Shown here: positions 1 to 9,435 of the stretch, one piece after another
Layout: every line of letters starts with the position of its first letter
How positions within the stretch are numbered: the first letter of the stretch is position 1
Assembly: GCA_964544155.1 (NCBI GenBank)
Contig: CAZJAH010000043.1
Location: forward strand, 1-25,431
Reading direction: 5' to 3'
Length of the DNA stretch: 25,431 nt
Source: CAZJAH01 sp964544155
GTDB taxonomy: Bacteria; Bacteroidota; Ignavibacteria; Kapaibacteriales; UBA2268
Notes under the pieces: generated by a model
Database searches by the model: none
Told to the model about the DNA's origin: nothing
What the model saw: the letters and a program-made list of their open reading frames with translations, nothing else
Made by a program: the position numbers and the translations under genes

Positions 1-14
1 GCCCCTTGATAAAT

Positions 15-51
15 AAAAAGGGCGGCTGCTTAATCGCAGCCGCCCTTTTTT
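15..51 (+). terminator. Rho-independent terminator of an upstream gene
   Basis: A perfect GC-rich stem, GGGCGGCTGC (20-29) with GCAGCCGCCC (36-45), has a six-base loop. It is extended by A15-19 pairing with T46-50 and ends in a T-run. The A-tract on the other side means it could also work on the minus strand. It most likely ends a gene lying before the window. Confidence 0.9.
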
Positions 52-205
52 GTTAAAAAAAATGTTTATTGTTAACGAAAATCAATTACTATTCAACAAA
101 AAGTAAAACTGGAATAATGTAACCTTTTATTCGGTCATATTGTTTTTATATCATGCAGTAGATTAAATTCAGCATTTACATAAAAAATGAAATGAGCTTA
201 AAGAA

Positions 206-3200
206 TTGAGAAATATATATAAAATAGTATTAATTTTACTATTCCTGGCCCCTGAGCTTAAATCAGCCGTTTCTGTTGAAATAAAACCGCTTGATGAAAG
301 CCCTGTTCCCGAAAATGTCGAATTCGCACCTGTTCCGTATTATACTCTATACTTAAGGGCTAAAAATAACGGTGTACCCATAACGGCTCAGCAGGGTGAT
401 GTTTTCATTCGGAATGATGTGGCAATTACCGAAGCTCATATAGTAGAAGCCCCCGGGAGTGAAGGATGGCAAAGAGTCCGGTGGATTGACGGGCTGGATA
501 AACAAAAACTTCCTGAATCGGGTGTAATGCAGGTTATTGTCGAGAATGGCCCGGAAACCGGAATCGGGTACGCCAGATTCAGTCGTCCAAATGTCTCAGC
601 CATTTTGGCTAAAGATGTAGGAGGCAAGCAGATCAGAAACGTATATTTCGGAGTCGAGGACGATTCTGATTCATTTACCAAAGAAATTAAACTAGTCGCT
701 TTTAACATGTTCTCAGAATATAGTACAAGGCCAAGAGTTGATTCTATTACAATTGATTCTCCTTACTTCGAATATGAATGGCTTGGCACCATCATTGACA
801 GAAGTCCGCCGCCTGTTGATTTGGTCATAGGTTTTGAATACAGAATAAAGCTTACCTACGATCCCCCATCTCCTGATCATTACGAACAGGCATCATTGAT
901 TGTACACTATGAGGGCGGATCAAGGAAATACATTAATCTTTACGCGAAATCATTTACAGTAGAAGAAAAAACCGTACTGAATATTAATTATCCAAATGGT
1001 AATGAAACATTCACCCCTTGCCAGGTAGTCCCGGTTAGCTGGAGAGGGAGCGCTCCAGGTGAGCCGGTGCTGCTGGAAGCCAGCTATAACGGCGGTAAAA
1101 GCTGGGATTTACTCAGCAGAACAAAGGATTCTGTATATAACTGGACAGTTCCTCCCAACATATCAGACAGCGTTCGTTTAAGGGTCAGACAGGAACTGAA
1201 GAAAATCGGCGGCAGCTGGCTGAAGGATGACAACTATCCTATTTACAAAGTTGGTTTTGATACCGGGGGAGATAAATTCCTTACCATAAATGACAGAGGT
1301 AAAGTAGCTTCATGGGATGCCGTCGATCTAACGGTGAGTAACCGGTCTTTTATATATGGTGAAGAGAATAGCGCGGCTTCATGCAAGCCCTTTGGAGTTG
1401 ATTACTACAACGATCAGGAAATAATTGCAGGTGTAAATGATTATACAGGAAAGGTGGACGGCAGTTTCAGCAAGCTGTTCTTTTTCAGTGAAGGTAATCC
1501 AGATCCTGTAAATAAGATAGATATTGGTGAAAACGCAGATATAGTTCAGATGAGCCTGGATTCCGAATATGAATACGCTGCATTAAGAGACGCGCTCAGC
1601 GCGAGAGTTATGCTTTATTCATTTGAAAATGAGGCTCTTATAGAACCTCTGATGTTCGAAGCTCCGGTAATGAATTTCGTATTCAGCCCGGATAGCCCTT
1701 ATGCAGCGGCGGCTCTAATGAACGGAAAATTGTTAATACTCGAAGTGCCCGGTTTTAATGTAATTAATGAGATTGATATCGAAGAAATTGCTGTAATTAA
1801 AGAAATGAGTTTTTCTCCCGACGGCAGATTTATTAGTATAGGGTGCGTTGAAGGGTCATATCTTTCGAATTTAACAGATATTTTCATAATTGATATTAAT
1901 TCAGGTAGTATCATAAGGAACATTCTGCTTACAGCCAGTGATCCTGTCGGCCTTGAATTTAACCCTACATCAACTAAAATGCTTATAGGTTCTATATTCC
2001 AGCCACAGGTGATTTTCTTTGATCTTGTACTGGGAGATTATAACCTGGAACTATCCACTGATATACAGGGGCTAACGGATTTTGAAGTATCACCCCAAGG
2101 CAATAAGGTGGTAATGTCATCCACAAGCGACAGGAATCTGTATGTACAGGAATTTGTTTTTCCTGAATCAGATTTAACTGATGACTATTTTTCAATAAAA
2201 AAACCTGACCTGGATATTACAAGTATTAAGCCGGATACTTTACTGCTTGGAACGGAAAAAGAGTACTTTTATCAGGCCGCCATTTGTAATAAAGGTAAAG
2301 TACCGGTTGAATTTGATCAAAGCAGGTTCGAAAACGGCCGGCATTTCAGGCTGGCTGAGCCGATAACACCAGATACGCTTTATCCGGGAGAATGTAAGGA
2401 TATACGATTGATATTCAATCCACTCGATACAGGGAAATTATCAGATGAACTGATACTTGTTTATTGCAATGATGAGATCCGTATTCCGGTTGACGGCCGA
2501 GCCAGAGACTGGAACCTCACTTTTATAGATGACACTTATCTATTTGAAGAAGAAGTCTGCATAGGGGAAGAATTTGTAAAAGAATTTGAAATTTTCAGAA
2601 ATAACGAAAATGAGCCGCTGACTATCAACAAACTGGAATTTGATGATAGCGCTTTCTATATCAATTCTGTAGCGGATTCGGTCATAGAGCCGGGTGAATC
2701 TCTATTTGTGACGGTTATTTTCAGGCCTGAAGTTCTGGGCATTAGCAGCTCCCGACTGGAAATTTTATACTCCTGGCAGAATAGCATTACTCGTAAAACA
2801 GAATTTGAAGGCAAGGGTATTGGCACTTTTGTTGATTACAGCCATGACCGATTGCTTTTCATCCCCGAAGAGCCGCAAAGATCGCTGACTATTATAAACA
2901 CAGGCCGGGATCCCGTTATTATAAACAACGCTGAACCTGAACAACAGCCATCCGATTTTACAGTTGTTACACCCCTGCCCATTACGATCAATCAGGGAGA
3001 TAGCGTTAAACTTGATATACAATGGAATTTAAATCAGACAGAAGCCGAAGTTCTAAAAATAGATGCTGTCCCCTGCCTTATTCAAAGCAGGATAAACCTC
3101 GATTTGTACAAAGGGGCTTCGGTGGTAACTATTCCGGAAGTCAGTTCAGGCCCGCTTGAAACAGCGGTTATTCCGGTTAACTATGAAAATACCGAAAACG

Positions 3201-3805
3201 GAGAATATAAAGGAGTCAGGCCATTCAGGGCTACCCTGGAAATGAATCCAAGGCTCTTTTTGCCGGAAAGTATTGAAAGCAGTCACGGCAGCGCAAGGAT
3301 AATTTCAAATGAAGTTATCGGCGGTGTTCGCTATATTGATTTTGAGATAGAAGGGGATTTCCCCATTAGCGGTGAATTGTGCAGAATATCAGGCAAACCC
3401 GGCCTGGCAGAAACCGACCGGACGAAGATTTTTTTCAATGATAATATACAGGGATGGGGTAAAGCAATTTCTACTGTATATAATGAAGGTTTGCTTGTGA
3501 TAACCGGATTATGCGGTGAGAGAAGGTTCCTGCATGATGATCAAGAAATTCAGATCATTTCTATGGCTCCTAATCCTGTTGTTGATGAAGTCAATATTGA
3601 ATTCAATTCATCTTTGGAAGGCGATTTTATCATTGATATTTATGATGAATTAGGGCACCTGCTACTGCAGTCAGCTCCGTTCAAGGCGGTATCCGGCTTG
3701 AACAAAGTAACTATTTATTTATATGGATTGAATCCGGGATCATACAGGTTGGTTATAAGATCAGGGAACTCAGTGGATTCAGAGCAGGTTATTATATTAA
3801 GGTAA
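206..3805 (+). CDS. Secreted T9SS cargo protein with beta-propeller-like and ASH/choice-of-anchor-D-like domains
   Basis: A 1199-aa protein, probably carried over the outer membrane by the type IX system and attached to the surface or released. Order: signal peptide (about 1-22); undefined N-terminal region; an Ig/Fn3-like segment starting near 257 with the NYPNGNETF motif common in secreted Bacteroidota proteins; a WD40/YVTN-like propeller about 345-660 with SPDSPY and SPDGRF blade motifs; two ASH-like (choice-of-anchor D/DUF1573-like) domains about 670-870; a possible cohesin-like fold about 985-1115; and a typical type A sorting domain in the last 80 residues (APNPVVDEV, IYDELGHLL, GLNPGSYRLVI). 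The start is a TTG because upstream ATGs at 187 and 192 are out of frame and soon stop; no Shine-Dalgarno sequence is seen. The OmpA-family gene follows after 5 bp, so an operon is likely. The ligand or partner of the propeller is unknown. Confidence 0.88.
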   Translation: MRNIYKIVLILLFLAPELKSAVSVEIKPLDESPVPENVEFAPVPYYTLYLRAKNNGVPITAQQGDVFIRNDVAITEAHIVEAPGSEGWQRVRWIDGLDKQKLPESGVMQVIVENGPETGIGYARFSRPNVSAILAKDVGGKQIRNVYFGVEDDSDSFTKEIKLVAFNMFSEYSTRPRVDSITIDSPYFEYEWLGTIIDRSPPPVDLVIGFEYRIKLTYDPPSPDHYEQASLIVHYEGGSRKYINLYAKSFTVEEKTVLNINYPNGNETFTPCQVVPVSWRGSAPGEPVLLEASYNGGKSWDLLSRTKDSVYNWTVPPNISDSVRLRVRQELKKIGGSWLKDDNYPIYKVGFDTGGDKFLTINDRGKVASWDAVDLTVSNRSFIYGEENSAASCKPFGVDYYNDQEIIAGVNDYTGKVDGSFSKLFFFSEGNPDPVNKIDIGENADIVQMSLDSEYEYAALRDALSARVMLYSFENEALIEPLMFEAPVMNFVFSPDSPYAAAALMNGKLLILEVPGFNVINEIDIEEIAVIKEMSFSPDGRFISIGCVEGSYLSNLTDIFIIDINSGSIIRNILLTASDPVGLEFNPTSTKMLIGSIFQPQVIFFDLVLGDYNLELSTDIQGLTDFEVSPQGNKVVMSSTSDRNLYVQEFVFPESDLTDDYFSIKKPDLDITSIKPDTLLLGTEKEYFYQAAICNKGKVPVEFDQSRFENGRHFRLAEPITPDTLYPGECKDIRLIFNPLDTGKLSDELILVYCNDEIRIPVDGRARDWNLTFIDDTYLFEEEVCIGEEFVKEFEIFRNNENEPLTINKLEFDDSAFYINSVADSVIEPGESLFVTVIFRPEVLGISSSRLEILYSWQNSITRKTEFEGKGIGTFVDYSHDRLLFIPEEPQRSLTIINTGRDPVIINNAEPEQQPSDFTVVTPLPITINQGDSVKLDIQWNLNQTEAEVLKIDAVPCLIQSRINLDLYKGASVVTIPEVSSGPLETAVIPVNYENTENGEYKGVRPFRATLEMNPRLFLPESIESSHGSARIISNEVIGGVRYIDFEIEGDFPISGELCRISGKPGLAETDRTKIFFNDNIQGWGKAISTVYNEGLLVITGLCGERRFLHDDQEIQIISMAPNPVVDEVNIEFNSSLEGDFIIDIYDELGHLLLQSAPFKAVSGLNKVTIYLYGLNPGSYRLVIRSGNSVDSEQVIILR

Positions 3806-3810
3806 AATCG

Positions 3811-5646
3811 ATGGTCTGGAGAATAGTTGTATTATTTTTATTTTTCCCGGCTCTGCTGCCGGCTGATGAATATACTAATTATAAATTATTCGGGAATGCT
3901 TCTGCAGGCTTGAATGTTTATTCTTCCTCCTTTACGGAACTTCCCGGCTACTATGATTGCTGCAGAAACTACGATTTCGCCGCGGGATTAGGATATTCAT
4001 CCGAAATAGGAGGTGAATACCTCTTTGATAAACAATTTGCAGGCTATACATTAGGATATTCTCTGAGTTTCGGCTATAATTATCTTGCTGCGGCATATAA
4101 TATTGAGCAAAAACTAGGATATAAGTTAGATGAAGATGAAGCGCAGGAAGTATATGTAAATCACTTCCTGGATGCAGGACTATCCTACTTATCAATTAAT
4201 AACAGGCTGAATATTTACACAGGAAAAAAAACCGATATCAATTTAGGGGTATCTGTGGGAATACCAGTCAGATCATCATTCGAAAAAAGGGAAGAACTTT
4301 TAAGGCCCGAAGGCCTGAAGTTTGAAAACGGACTTGAGGTAAGAAATCAAGTATCAGGAGAACTTCCTGAATTATACGGCCTTCGATTAGGTATAATAGC
4401 CGGAGCCGGAATGGAAGTATGGAATAACAGATCCTGGGCATTAAAGCCATTTATAAATTTGAACTACAGTTTAACTGATGTAATTAGCGGAGTTGAATGG
4501 AAAGCTCATAACGCGAGGCTTGGAGTACAATTATCTTACAGGATACAAAAGCCCGCAAAGCTGCCTCCTATGCCGCCTCCGGCTCCTAAGCTTCCCAAAC
4601 CCGAACCTCCGGAATTACCTGAAAAGCCGGCTATAGCCTTAACTGTTGAATACGATGGAAAAATGCTTAATTCCGGCGATACCGTTTTTGTCGCACTTTC
4701 TGAGACCAGAATAGTTAGAAATTATAAGCTAAAACCGGTAGTTATTTTTGAAAAAAATTCAACAGATATTTATTCCGAAAGCCGCGCCGTACAAATAACG
4801 GAAATGCAGTCAGCTGTTATTGAAAAATTAAAAGATAAACAATTAGATATTGAAGTGACTGCAACAATCGATGAGGCACCCGGAACCATTGATAAACGGG
4901 CTGAATTCGTAAGAGAAGTTTTCAATAATTCAAAGATAACCGAAAATATAATTGATACGGCCGGAATTAAATATCCCGAATTGATAAGTGAATCCCGCTA
5001 CCTGAAATTCACAGAGCAGGTTATGCCGGATTTTCGAAAGATCATAGGCCGGAAAATTGAGTTAAAAGATCATAGGCTTAGCTATGGTTATGATATTAAG
5101 AACACTGATAAAGATCCGGATGTTACTGTCAATATTAATGGTAAAGCTCTATCAAAACCTCATGAAAGCATTAAACCTTCCGATTATTTAGTGGACGGTA
5201 AAGCCGAGATAAAAATAATGGCTGAAGTTAAGGATGAATTTGACAGATCAGCGATAGAGGAGTTCACATTATCTGTAAGGGCCGATACATCATATATAAT
5301 TGAAGAAGCCCCGCTAACCGGTACCGGAGAAGAGAATGAGTACATTCTCGGGTTCTTTGATTTCAATGGAGAATCGTTCACTTATATTGATGAATCTGTT
5401 ATTACTAAAGTGAAACAGGCTATTGAAAAAGGCAGAAAAGTAAGCATAATCGCTTACACGGATAATCTCGGAACGGAAGCATATAACAGAACTTTATCGC
5501 GTGAGCGCGCTAATTCCGCGCTTGAAATACTCGGCCTTCCCGCTGGCTCGGCAGAAATCATCATCCCGGAAGGCTATCTTATTGAAAACGACACGCCATA
5601 CGGCAGGATGATGAACCGCTCGGTTCTTATAAGGATTCACGATTAA
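3811..5646 (+). CDS. OmpA-family outer-membrane protein with proline-rich linker
   Basis: A 611-aa protein expected to sit in the outer membrane and hold peptidoglycan. It has a signal peptide (about 1-18), a beta-barrel-like N-terminal half rich in alternating aromatic strands (about 20-247), a proline-rich linker (about 248-278), a middle region, and a C-terminal OmpA domain (about 505-611). That domain shows YTDNLGTEAYNRTLS, RERANSA and PYGRMMNRSV, including the Asp and Arg that bind diaminopimelate in the family. The middle region (about 300-375) looks like a second, worn OmpA-like fold without the binding residues. It follows the T9SS cargo gene after 5 bp, so the two are probably co-transcribed and may form one surface assembly (inference). 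It faces the DUF5686 gene tail to tail across 25 bp of AT-only DNA. Confidence 0.9.
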   Translation: MVWRIVVLFLFFPALLPADEYTNYKLFGNASAGLNVYSSSFTELPGYYDCCRNYDFAAGLGYSSEIGGEYLFDKQFAGYTLGYSLSFGYNYLAAAYNIEQKLGYKLDEDEAQEVYVNHFLDAGLSYLSINNRLNIYTGKKTDINLGVSVGIPVRSSFEKREELLRPEGLKFENGLEVRNQVSGELPELYGLRLGIIAGAGMEVWNNRSWALKPFINLNYSLTDVISGVEWKAHNARLGVQLSYRIQKPAKLPPMPPPAPKLPKPEPPELPEKPAIALTVEYDGKMLNSGDTVFVALSETRIVRNYKLKPVVIFEKNSTDIYSESRAVQITEMQSAVIEKLKDKQLDIEVTATIDEAPGTIDKRAEFVREVFNNSKITENIIDTAGIKYPELISESRYLKFTEQVMPDFRKIIGRKIELKDHRLSYGYDIKNTDKDPDVTVNINGKALSKPHESIKPSDYLVDGKAEIKIMAEVKDEFDRSAIEEFTLSVRADTSYIIEEAPLTGTGEENEYILGFFDFNGESFTYIDESVITKVKQAIEKGRKVSIIAYTDNLGTEAYNRTLSRERANSALEILGLPAGSAEIIIPEGYLIENDTPYGRMMNRSVLIRIHD

Positions 5647-5671
5647 TTTTTAAATTTTAAAATATTTTATG

Positions 5672-8053
5672 TTAAAAAGGGAAATCCAATCCCAGTGCCC
5701 AGGCGAACCTGCCTGAAGATAGCACGCCTATACCCCATCGAAAATCAACACTTAGATAAATCACATTACTGATAAATACGGGAATCCGTCCGAGGCCGAA
5801 CCCGACTTCAGAATAATTATTATCCAAGGTTGCGAAATAGCTGTTATTTGTGAATGAAATGTACCTGCCTGATGATCCCGCCAGTATAAGCGCGATACCG
5901 CGGCCTTCGTACAAAGGCAGTCCTATCGCCCTCCACCATAGATCAGTCAGGTTATACCTCAAATGCAGGGCATAAAATTCAGTTCCACCGAATTCCGCAA
6001 TCTCTCCGGAATAAAAAGTTCCGAATTTACCGAAAAGAGTAACACCTGTACCCATACGGAAATGATACTGAAAAGGCAGGCTGTTCGATGATGTGCCGCC
6101 ATGGAACATTAAATCCAGCATCATTGGGTCGAAGCCCGTATTAAATGTCGGAATCGAGAAAAGCAGCTTACCTTCGATAAGACCAAAATCATCATATTCA
6201 TCGAGGTTTTGCCCCCAGGCTCCTGATATATAGAAATCATATTTAAAGTCAGCCGGCAAGTTATCTTTTGATTTTATATTTATTCCTGCCGAAACTATGT
6301 TGTATTCGCCTTTCTTTATTTGCGGATTAGGCCGCCAGTTAGCATAAGAAAAAATCGCTCTGTCTGTTTTTTTCTTCAGCGCAAATTGGCGGGAGTTCTC
6401 AAATTGCACCCAGGATGTATGATTGCTGTATTTGAATCTAAGCCCGGTGAACCACCCGTCACTCTTATAAAAGTCATAAATGTCTTTTTCAAGAACAGCC
6501 GCTGATAGAGTGTTGATCAGGCGGGAATACACTTTGTCATTCGACATTGAATTCACCCTCGAAAAAAGGCCGGCTTCAAAATCGGCAGAAAATCCCTTAA
6601 AATTAAAAATATCATAGCCGAGCTCGATTTCAGCATATGGCTCATCCTGGCCGAAGCTGTAACCTGTATTGCTTTTATAATCCATATTCCAAAAACCGAA
6701 ATTCATTATTATTCCGGGCGTTACATCCATGACCCTGTTGAATTCCAGATGAGGATAATAACTTAAATAATTGCCATCATGGGTAGTGTTAGTATCCCTG
6801 TTCCCATTTTTCGCAACGAGGCTGTCAATTTCAGTATAGATATTTTTCTCCTGCTGCGTGATTTCTCTTAAAGCGTTTTTTTCCCAAAAATCACTATCGA
6901 TGGAATCCGCGGCTGAACTGGCAATTTTACGAGGCCCTGATTCATCATATACGATATCCGGAAGTTCTTTATTTACGGCAATTTCATTATAAATACCCGT
7001 AGCTTTAAGTCCAGCGGTAACATCTATCATCCCCTCGATTATATTCACTTCGGCTTTCCCGTTGATTTCAAGGAATACCGGTACCCATATATCTCTCTTT
7101 ATTTCTTTAAAGCTTTGCTTAAACTCGGCATCCCTGATGAAATTTATCCCTGAATTTGAAGGTATTGCAAGATCGGCTTCTACAAGGTGGTAGCTGCCGT
7201 CTATTATCTTGATCGTTCCTTCGAAACCCGGATATAGATTGGATTTCGGTTTCATTTCAATTAGAAAAAAATGTCTTGTTTCGTCATAAGGTATGCGTTT
7301 CACTATTTTATAATTATAAAAATCCGGAGCTTCTGAACTTAAGGGAGCAGGAATTTCCGCGTTAATTACCTTTATGGTTTCGCCATAGAAGCTCTGAAAT
7401 TCACTTACGGCTATTAAGTTTTCATCGGGATTTAAATTGGCCGTTTGTCGCCTGTTGGTAATTTTCGTGTAAGTATCGTTAGTTTCATGATCTCTATATA
7501 CATCGGAAAATGTTTCCAACAGAAATAGTTTGTATTCTTCGGGAGCCTCTTCTCCCAACGTGGGAATTGAAAATCCACCTGATGAACCATCTTCGAACAG
7601 GGAGCCGGATAGCTCTATCAGCAATTTAGAATATAGTTTTCCACTAAAAGTGTTTAGCTTCTCCAGGTTTTCCTTCTTTCTTTCAATGGCTCTTTTGATC
7701 AATTCTTCAGAGGTGATCTCACCTGTGACTTCCACAACATCAGATTTGAGAGCTAAGGGGGCCAGTTCAATTTTCAAATCAGCAGTCTGATCATTAATGA
7801 TAATTTCCTTTTTCTTATACCCTAATGAGCTTATCCTGAGCTTTCTGTTTTCCGGTGAAACTGTTATCCTGAACTTTCCCTGCGATGAAGCGTAAGTGCC
7901 TTTGTCAGTGCCGTAAATATTGACGGAAGCTCCCGGCAGCGGTATACCGCTTTCCGCGTCAACTATAATTCCGGTTACGGAGATATAATCATCAGCCGAT
8001 AAATCAGCCTGAGCAGTCAATAACAAAAGTATAATAATTACGTACTTTATCAT
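5672..8053 (-). CDS. DUF5686/carboxypeptidase-regulatory-like outer-membrane protein
   Basis: A 793-aa protein with an N-terminal signal peptide (about 1-20). It then has a carboxypeptidase-D-regulatory-like beta-sandwich (about 24-105; VTGIIVDAESGIPLPGASV, then SSLGYKKKEI), the domain that also starts SusC-like proteins. A long region typical of the DUF5686 family follows, and the C-terminal part looks like a transmembrane beta-barrel ending in LGLDFPF; a final Phe is the usual Bam signal. No TonB plug domain is evident, so it is not called a TonB-dependent transporter. The family is common in Bacteroidota and has no settled function. The ATG at 8053 is the natural start because the signal peptide begins there; no Shine-Dalgarno sequence is seen. 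It is divergent from the small barrel gene at 8157 across 103 bp. Confidence 0.85.
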   Translation of the reverse strand: MIKYVIIILLLLTAQADLSADDYISVTGIIVDAESGIPLPGASVNIYGTDKGTYASSQGKFRITVSPENRKLRISSLGYKKKEIIINDQTADLKIELAPLALKSDVVEVTGEITSEELIKRAIERKKENLEKLNTFSGKLYSKLLIELSGSLFEDGSSGGFSIPTLGEEAPEEYKLFLLETFSDVYRDHETNDTYTKITNRRQTANLNPDENLIAVSEFQSFYGETIKVINAEIPAPLSSEAPDFYNYKIVKRIPYDETRHFFLIEMKPKSNLYPGFEGTIKIIDGSYHLVEADLAIPSNSGINFIRDAEFKQSFKEIKRDIWVPVFLEINGKAEVNIIEGMIDVTAGLKATGIYNEIAVNKELPDIVYDESGPRKIASSAADSIDSDFWEKNALREITQQEKNIYTEIDSLVAKNGNRDTNTTHDGNYLSYYPHLEFNRVMDVTPGIIMNFGFWNMDYKSNTGYSFGQDEPYAEIELGYDIFNFKGFSADFEAGLFSRVNSMSNDKVYSRLINTLSAAVLEKDIYDFYKSDGWFTGLRFKYSNHTSWVQFENSRQFALKKKTDRAIFSYANWRPNPQIKKGEYNIVSAGINIKSKDNLPADFKYDFYISGAWGQNLDEYDDFGLIEGKLLFSIPTFNTGFDPMMLDLMFHGGTSSNSLPFQYHFRMGTGVTLFGKFGTFYSGEIAEFGGTEFYALHLRYNLTDLWWRAIGLPLYEGRGIALILAGSSGRYISFTNNSYFATLDNNYSEVGFGLGRIPVFISNVIYLSVDFRWGIGVLSSGRFAWALGLDFPF

Positions 8054-8101
8054 AGGAATTCAGGAATATTTTATAAATTTAGAGTACATAAGAAAATCAC
8101 G

Positions 8102-8122
8102 GGATAATATTTTTTATTATCC
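8102..8122. promoter_or_regulatory. Perfect inverted repeat between divergent envelope genes
   Basis: GGATAATA (8102-8109), a five-T loop, then TATTATCC (8115-8122). It lies midway between the DUF5686 gene start (8053) and the barrel gene start (8157). It could be an operator for both genes or a leader hairpin; the sequence does not decide which. Confidence 0.4.
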
Positions 8123-8156
8123 TGAAAATTAAAATAATAATACTAAAGGTAATAAA

Positions 8157-8765
8157 TTGCATAAATTTGTCATCATTTTATTTTTAATATTCTTACCCTT
8201 TTCTCTGTATTCCCAGTTATTACCGGGTGAGCAAAAACTAAGCGACGAAGAGGATACTAAAGGCAGATATTATGGTGAGTTCGGTTTCCAGGGTGCGAGA
8301 ATGCTGAATCAGTGGGGCGGAGAAATAGGCCTTAGCATTGCCTTCAGGATACAGGGAGAGCTCTACCTTAGTATAAATTACTATGGGCTGCTTACACGGA
8401 ATGTAAATGTTTCCGATACTGTTATCGGAGCCGGCAGGCCATTTCTGAGGCTCAGTCATTTTGGTATAGAGCCGGCATATTTCATTCGCCCTTTAAGCTG
8501 GGCTGAATTTTCTTTTTCTTTGCTCGGCGCCCTTGCGCATACAAGTTACAGCTCTAATATTAACTTCGATATTCATGATGATCCAGAAGGCGATTGGCTT
8601 TTTATATTTCAGCCATCAACCAGGATTAACATCAGGATTAACGAATCAATTTGGACGGGTATTAAATTCGGTTACAGGATAAGTAATGAAATTGAATCAG
8701 GCTTGCTTACAGGTAAAAACCTGAACGGGGAAGTTGCAGGACTTTATTTTAAATTTGTGTTTTAA
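8157..8765 (+). CDS. Small outer-membrane beta-barrel protein
   Basis: A 202-aa protein with a clear signal peptide (about 1-19, ending SLYSQ). Its body alternates polar and hydrophobic/aromatic residues, as in an eight- to ten-strand barrel, and it ends in LYFKFVF with the C-terminal Phe expected for Bam insertion. No enzymatic motif is visible. The start is a TTG at 8157: the signal peptide begins exactly there, an AAAGG lies a few bases upstream, and no in-frame ATG is nearby. The next gene begins 2 bp after its stop and encodes a protein of the same size and build, so the two form an operon and may be diverged duplicates. Family not recognised. Confidence 0.8.
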   Translation: MHKFVIILFLIFLPFSLYSQLLPGEQKLSDEEDTKGRYYGEFGFQGARMLNQWGGEIGLSIAFRIQGELYLSINYYGLLTRNVNVSDTVIGAGRPFLRLSHFGIEPAYFIRPLSWAEFSFSLLGALAHTSYSSNINFDIHDDPEGDWLFIFQPSTRINIRINESIWTGIKFGYRISNEIESGLLTGKNLNGEVAGLYFKFVF

Positions 8766-8767
8766 TT

Positions 8768-9364
8768 ATGAAATTATTTAATATAATAGCGTTGTTCATT
8801 TTATTTTCTTCGGTATTGTCAGCCGGGGAAATAAAGAGAGATCCGGGGCCTTTTGTGGCCATAGGTTCGCAATATTCACTTTTAGGTGATGATGGAGCTC
8901 TGATTTTCGGGGCAAAAGCAGGTTACAATTTTGATAGGAAATTCAGCCTGGCGGCTTCGATTTACAATCTTCCCTTTCGGAATATAGTTATAGATCCTCC
9001 AGAATCACATGACGAAACGCCCTATTTGAAAATGAATATATACGGGGTAGAAGGTGAATACTTCCTTATGAAGGGCACACAGAATTTTTCGATTGGTATT
9101 TTTGCCGGCAGAGGAGAATTTAAATTTAATGTAAGCAGCTTTGATGAAGCTTCTGAAGATACTTATGCCCACAATGGGAACTTTACTGCGATTATGCCCT
9201 TTGTCAGTTATAATTATGTGATCCGTCCCTGGCTGCGTTTATCAGCAACAGGAGGCTACAGGTTTACAAATGGCGCTGAATATGACCTATTCGATAAAAC
9301 ATATACTGGCAGCGACCTGGATGGCATATTTTTGGGATTAATAATTGGATTTGGCAATTTTTAA
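8768..9364 (+). CDS. Small outer-membrane beta-barrel protein, likely paralogue of its neighbour
   Basis: A 198-aa protein with a signal peptide (about 1-19, cut near VLSAG). Barrel-like strands are rich in Tyr, Phe and Gly, and the C terminus GLIIGFGNF ends in Phe. The C-terminal halves of this protein and the one before it can be laid side by side by eye: GGYRFTNGAE against FGYRISNEIE, then a Gly-rich turn and a last strand. This supports an old tandem duplication. The ATG starts 2 bp after the upstream stop, so translation is probably coupled. Function unknown; a porin or structural barrel is the plain reading. Confidence 0.8.
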   Translation: MKLFNIIALFILFSSVLSAGEIKRDPGPFVAIGSQYSLLGDDGALIFGAKAGYNFDRKFSLAASIYNLPFRNIVIDPPESHDETPYLKMNIYGVEGEYFLMKGTQNFSIGIFAGRGEFKFNVSSFDEASEDTYAHNGNFTAIMPFVSYNYVIRPWLRLSATGGYRFTNGAEYDLFDKTYTGSDLDGIFLGLIIGFGNF

Positions 9365-9388
9365 AAATGAAATTAAATATTAAAACAC

Positions 9389-9408
9389 CCGTATCAAAAC
9401 GGATTTTT
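9389..9408 (+). terminator. Weak terminator after the barrel pair
   Basis: A short stem, CCGT (9389-9392) with ACGG (9399-9402), is followed by ATTTTT. It lies 25 bp after the barrel gene stop and before the convergent FlgD-like gene. The stem is short, so the call is tentative. Confidence 0.45.
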
Positions 9409-9435
9409 CCCGGTCGGCGGCGTGAGGATAGAATT

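Noticed and set aside
51..205. Promoter or small gene before the T9SS cargo gene
   Set aside because: No TAnnTTTG box with partner and no frame beyond a few codons; nothing to support.
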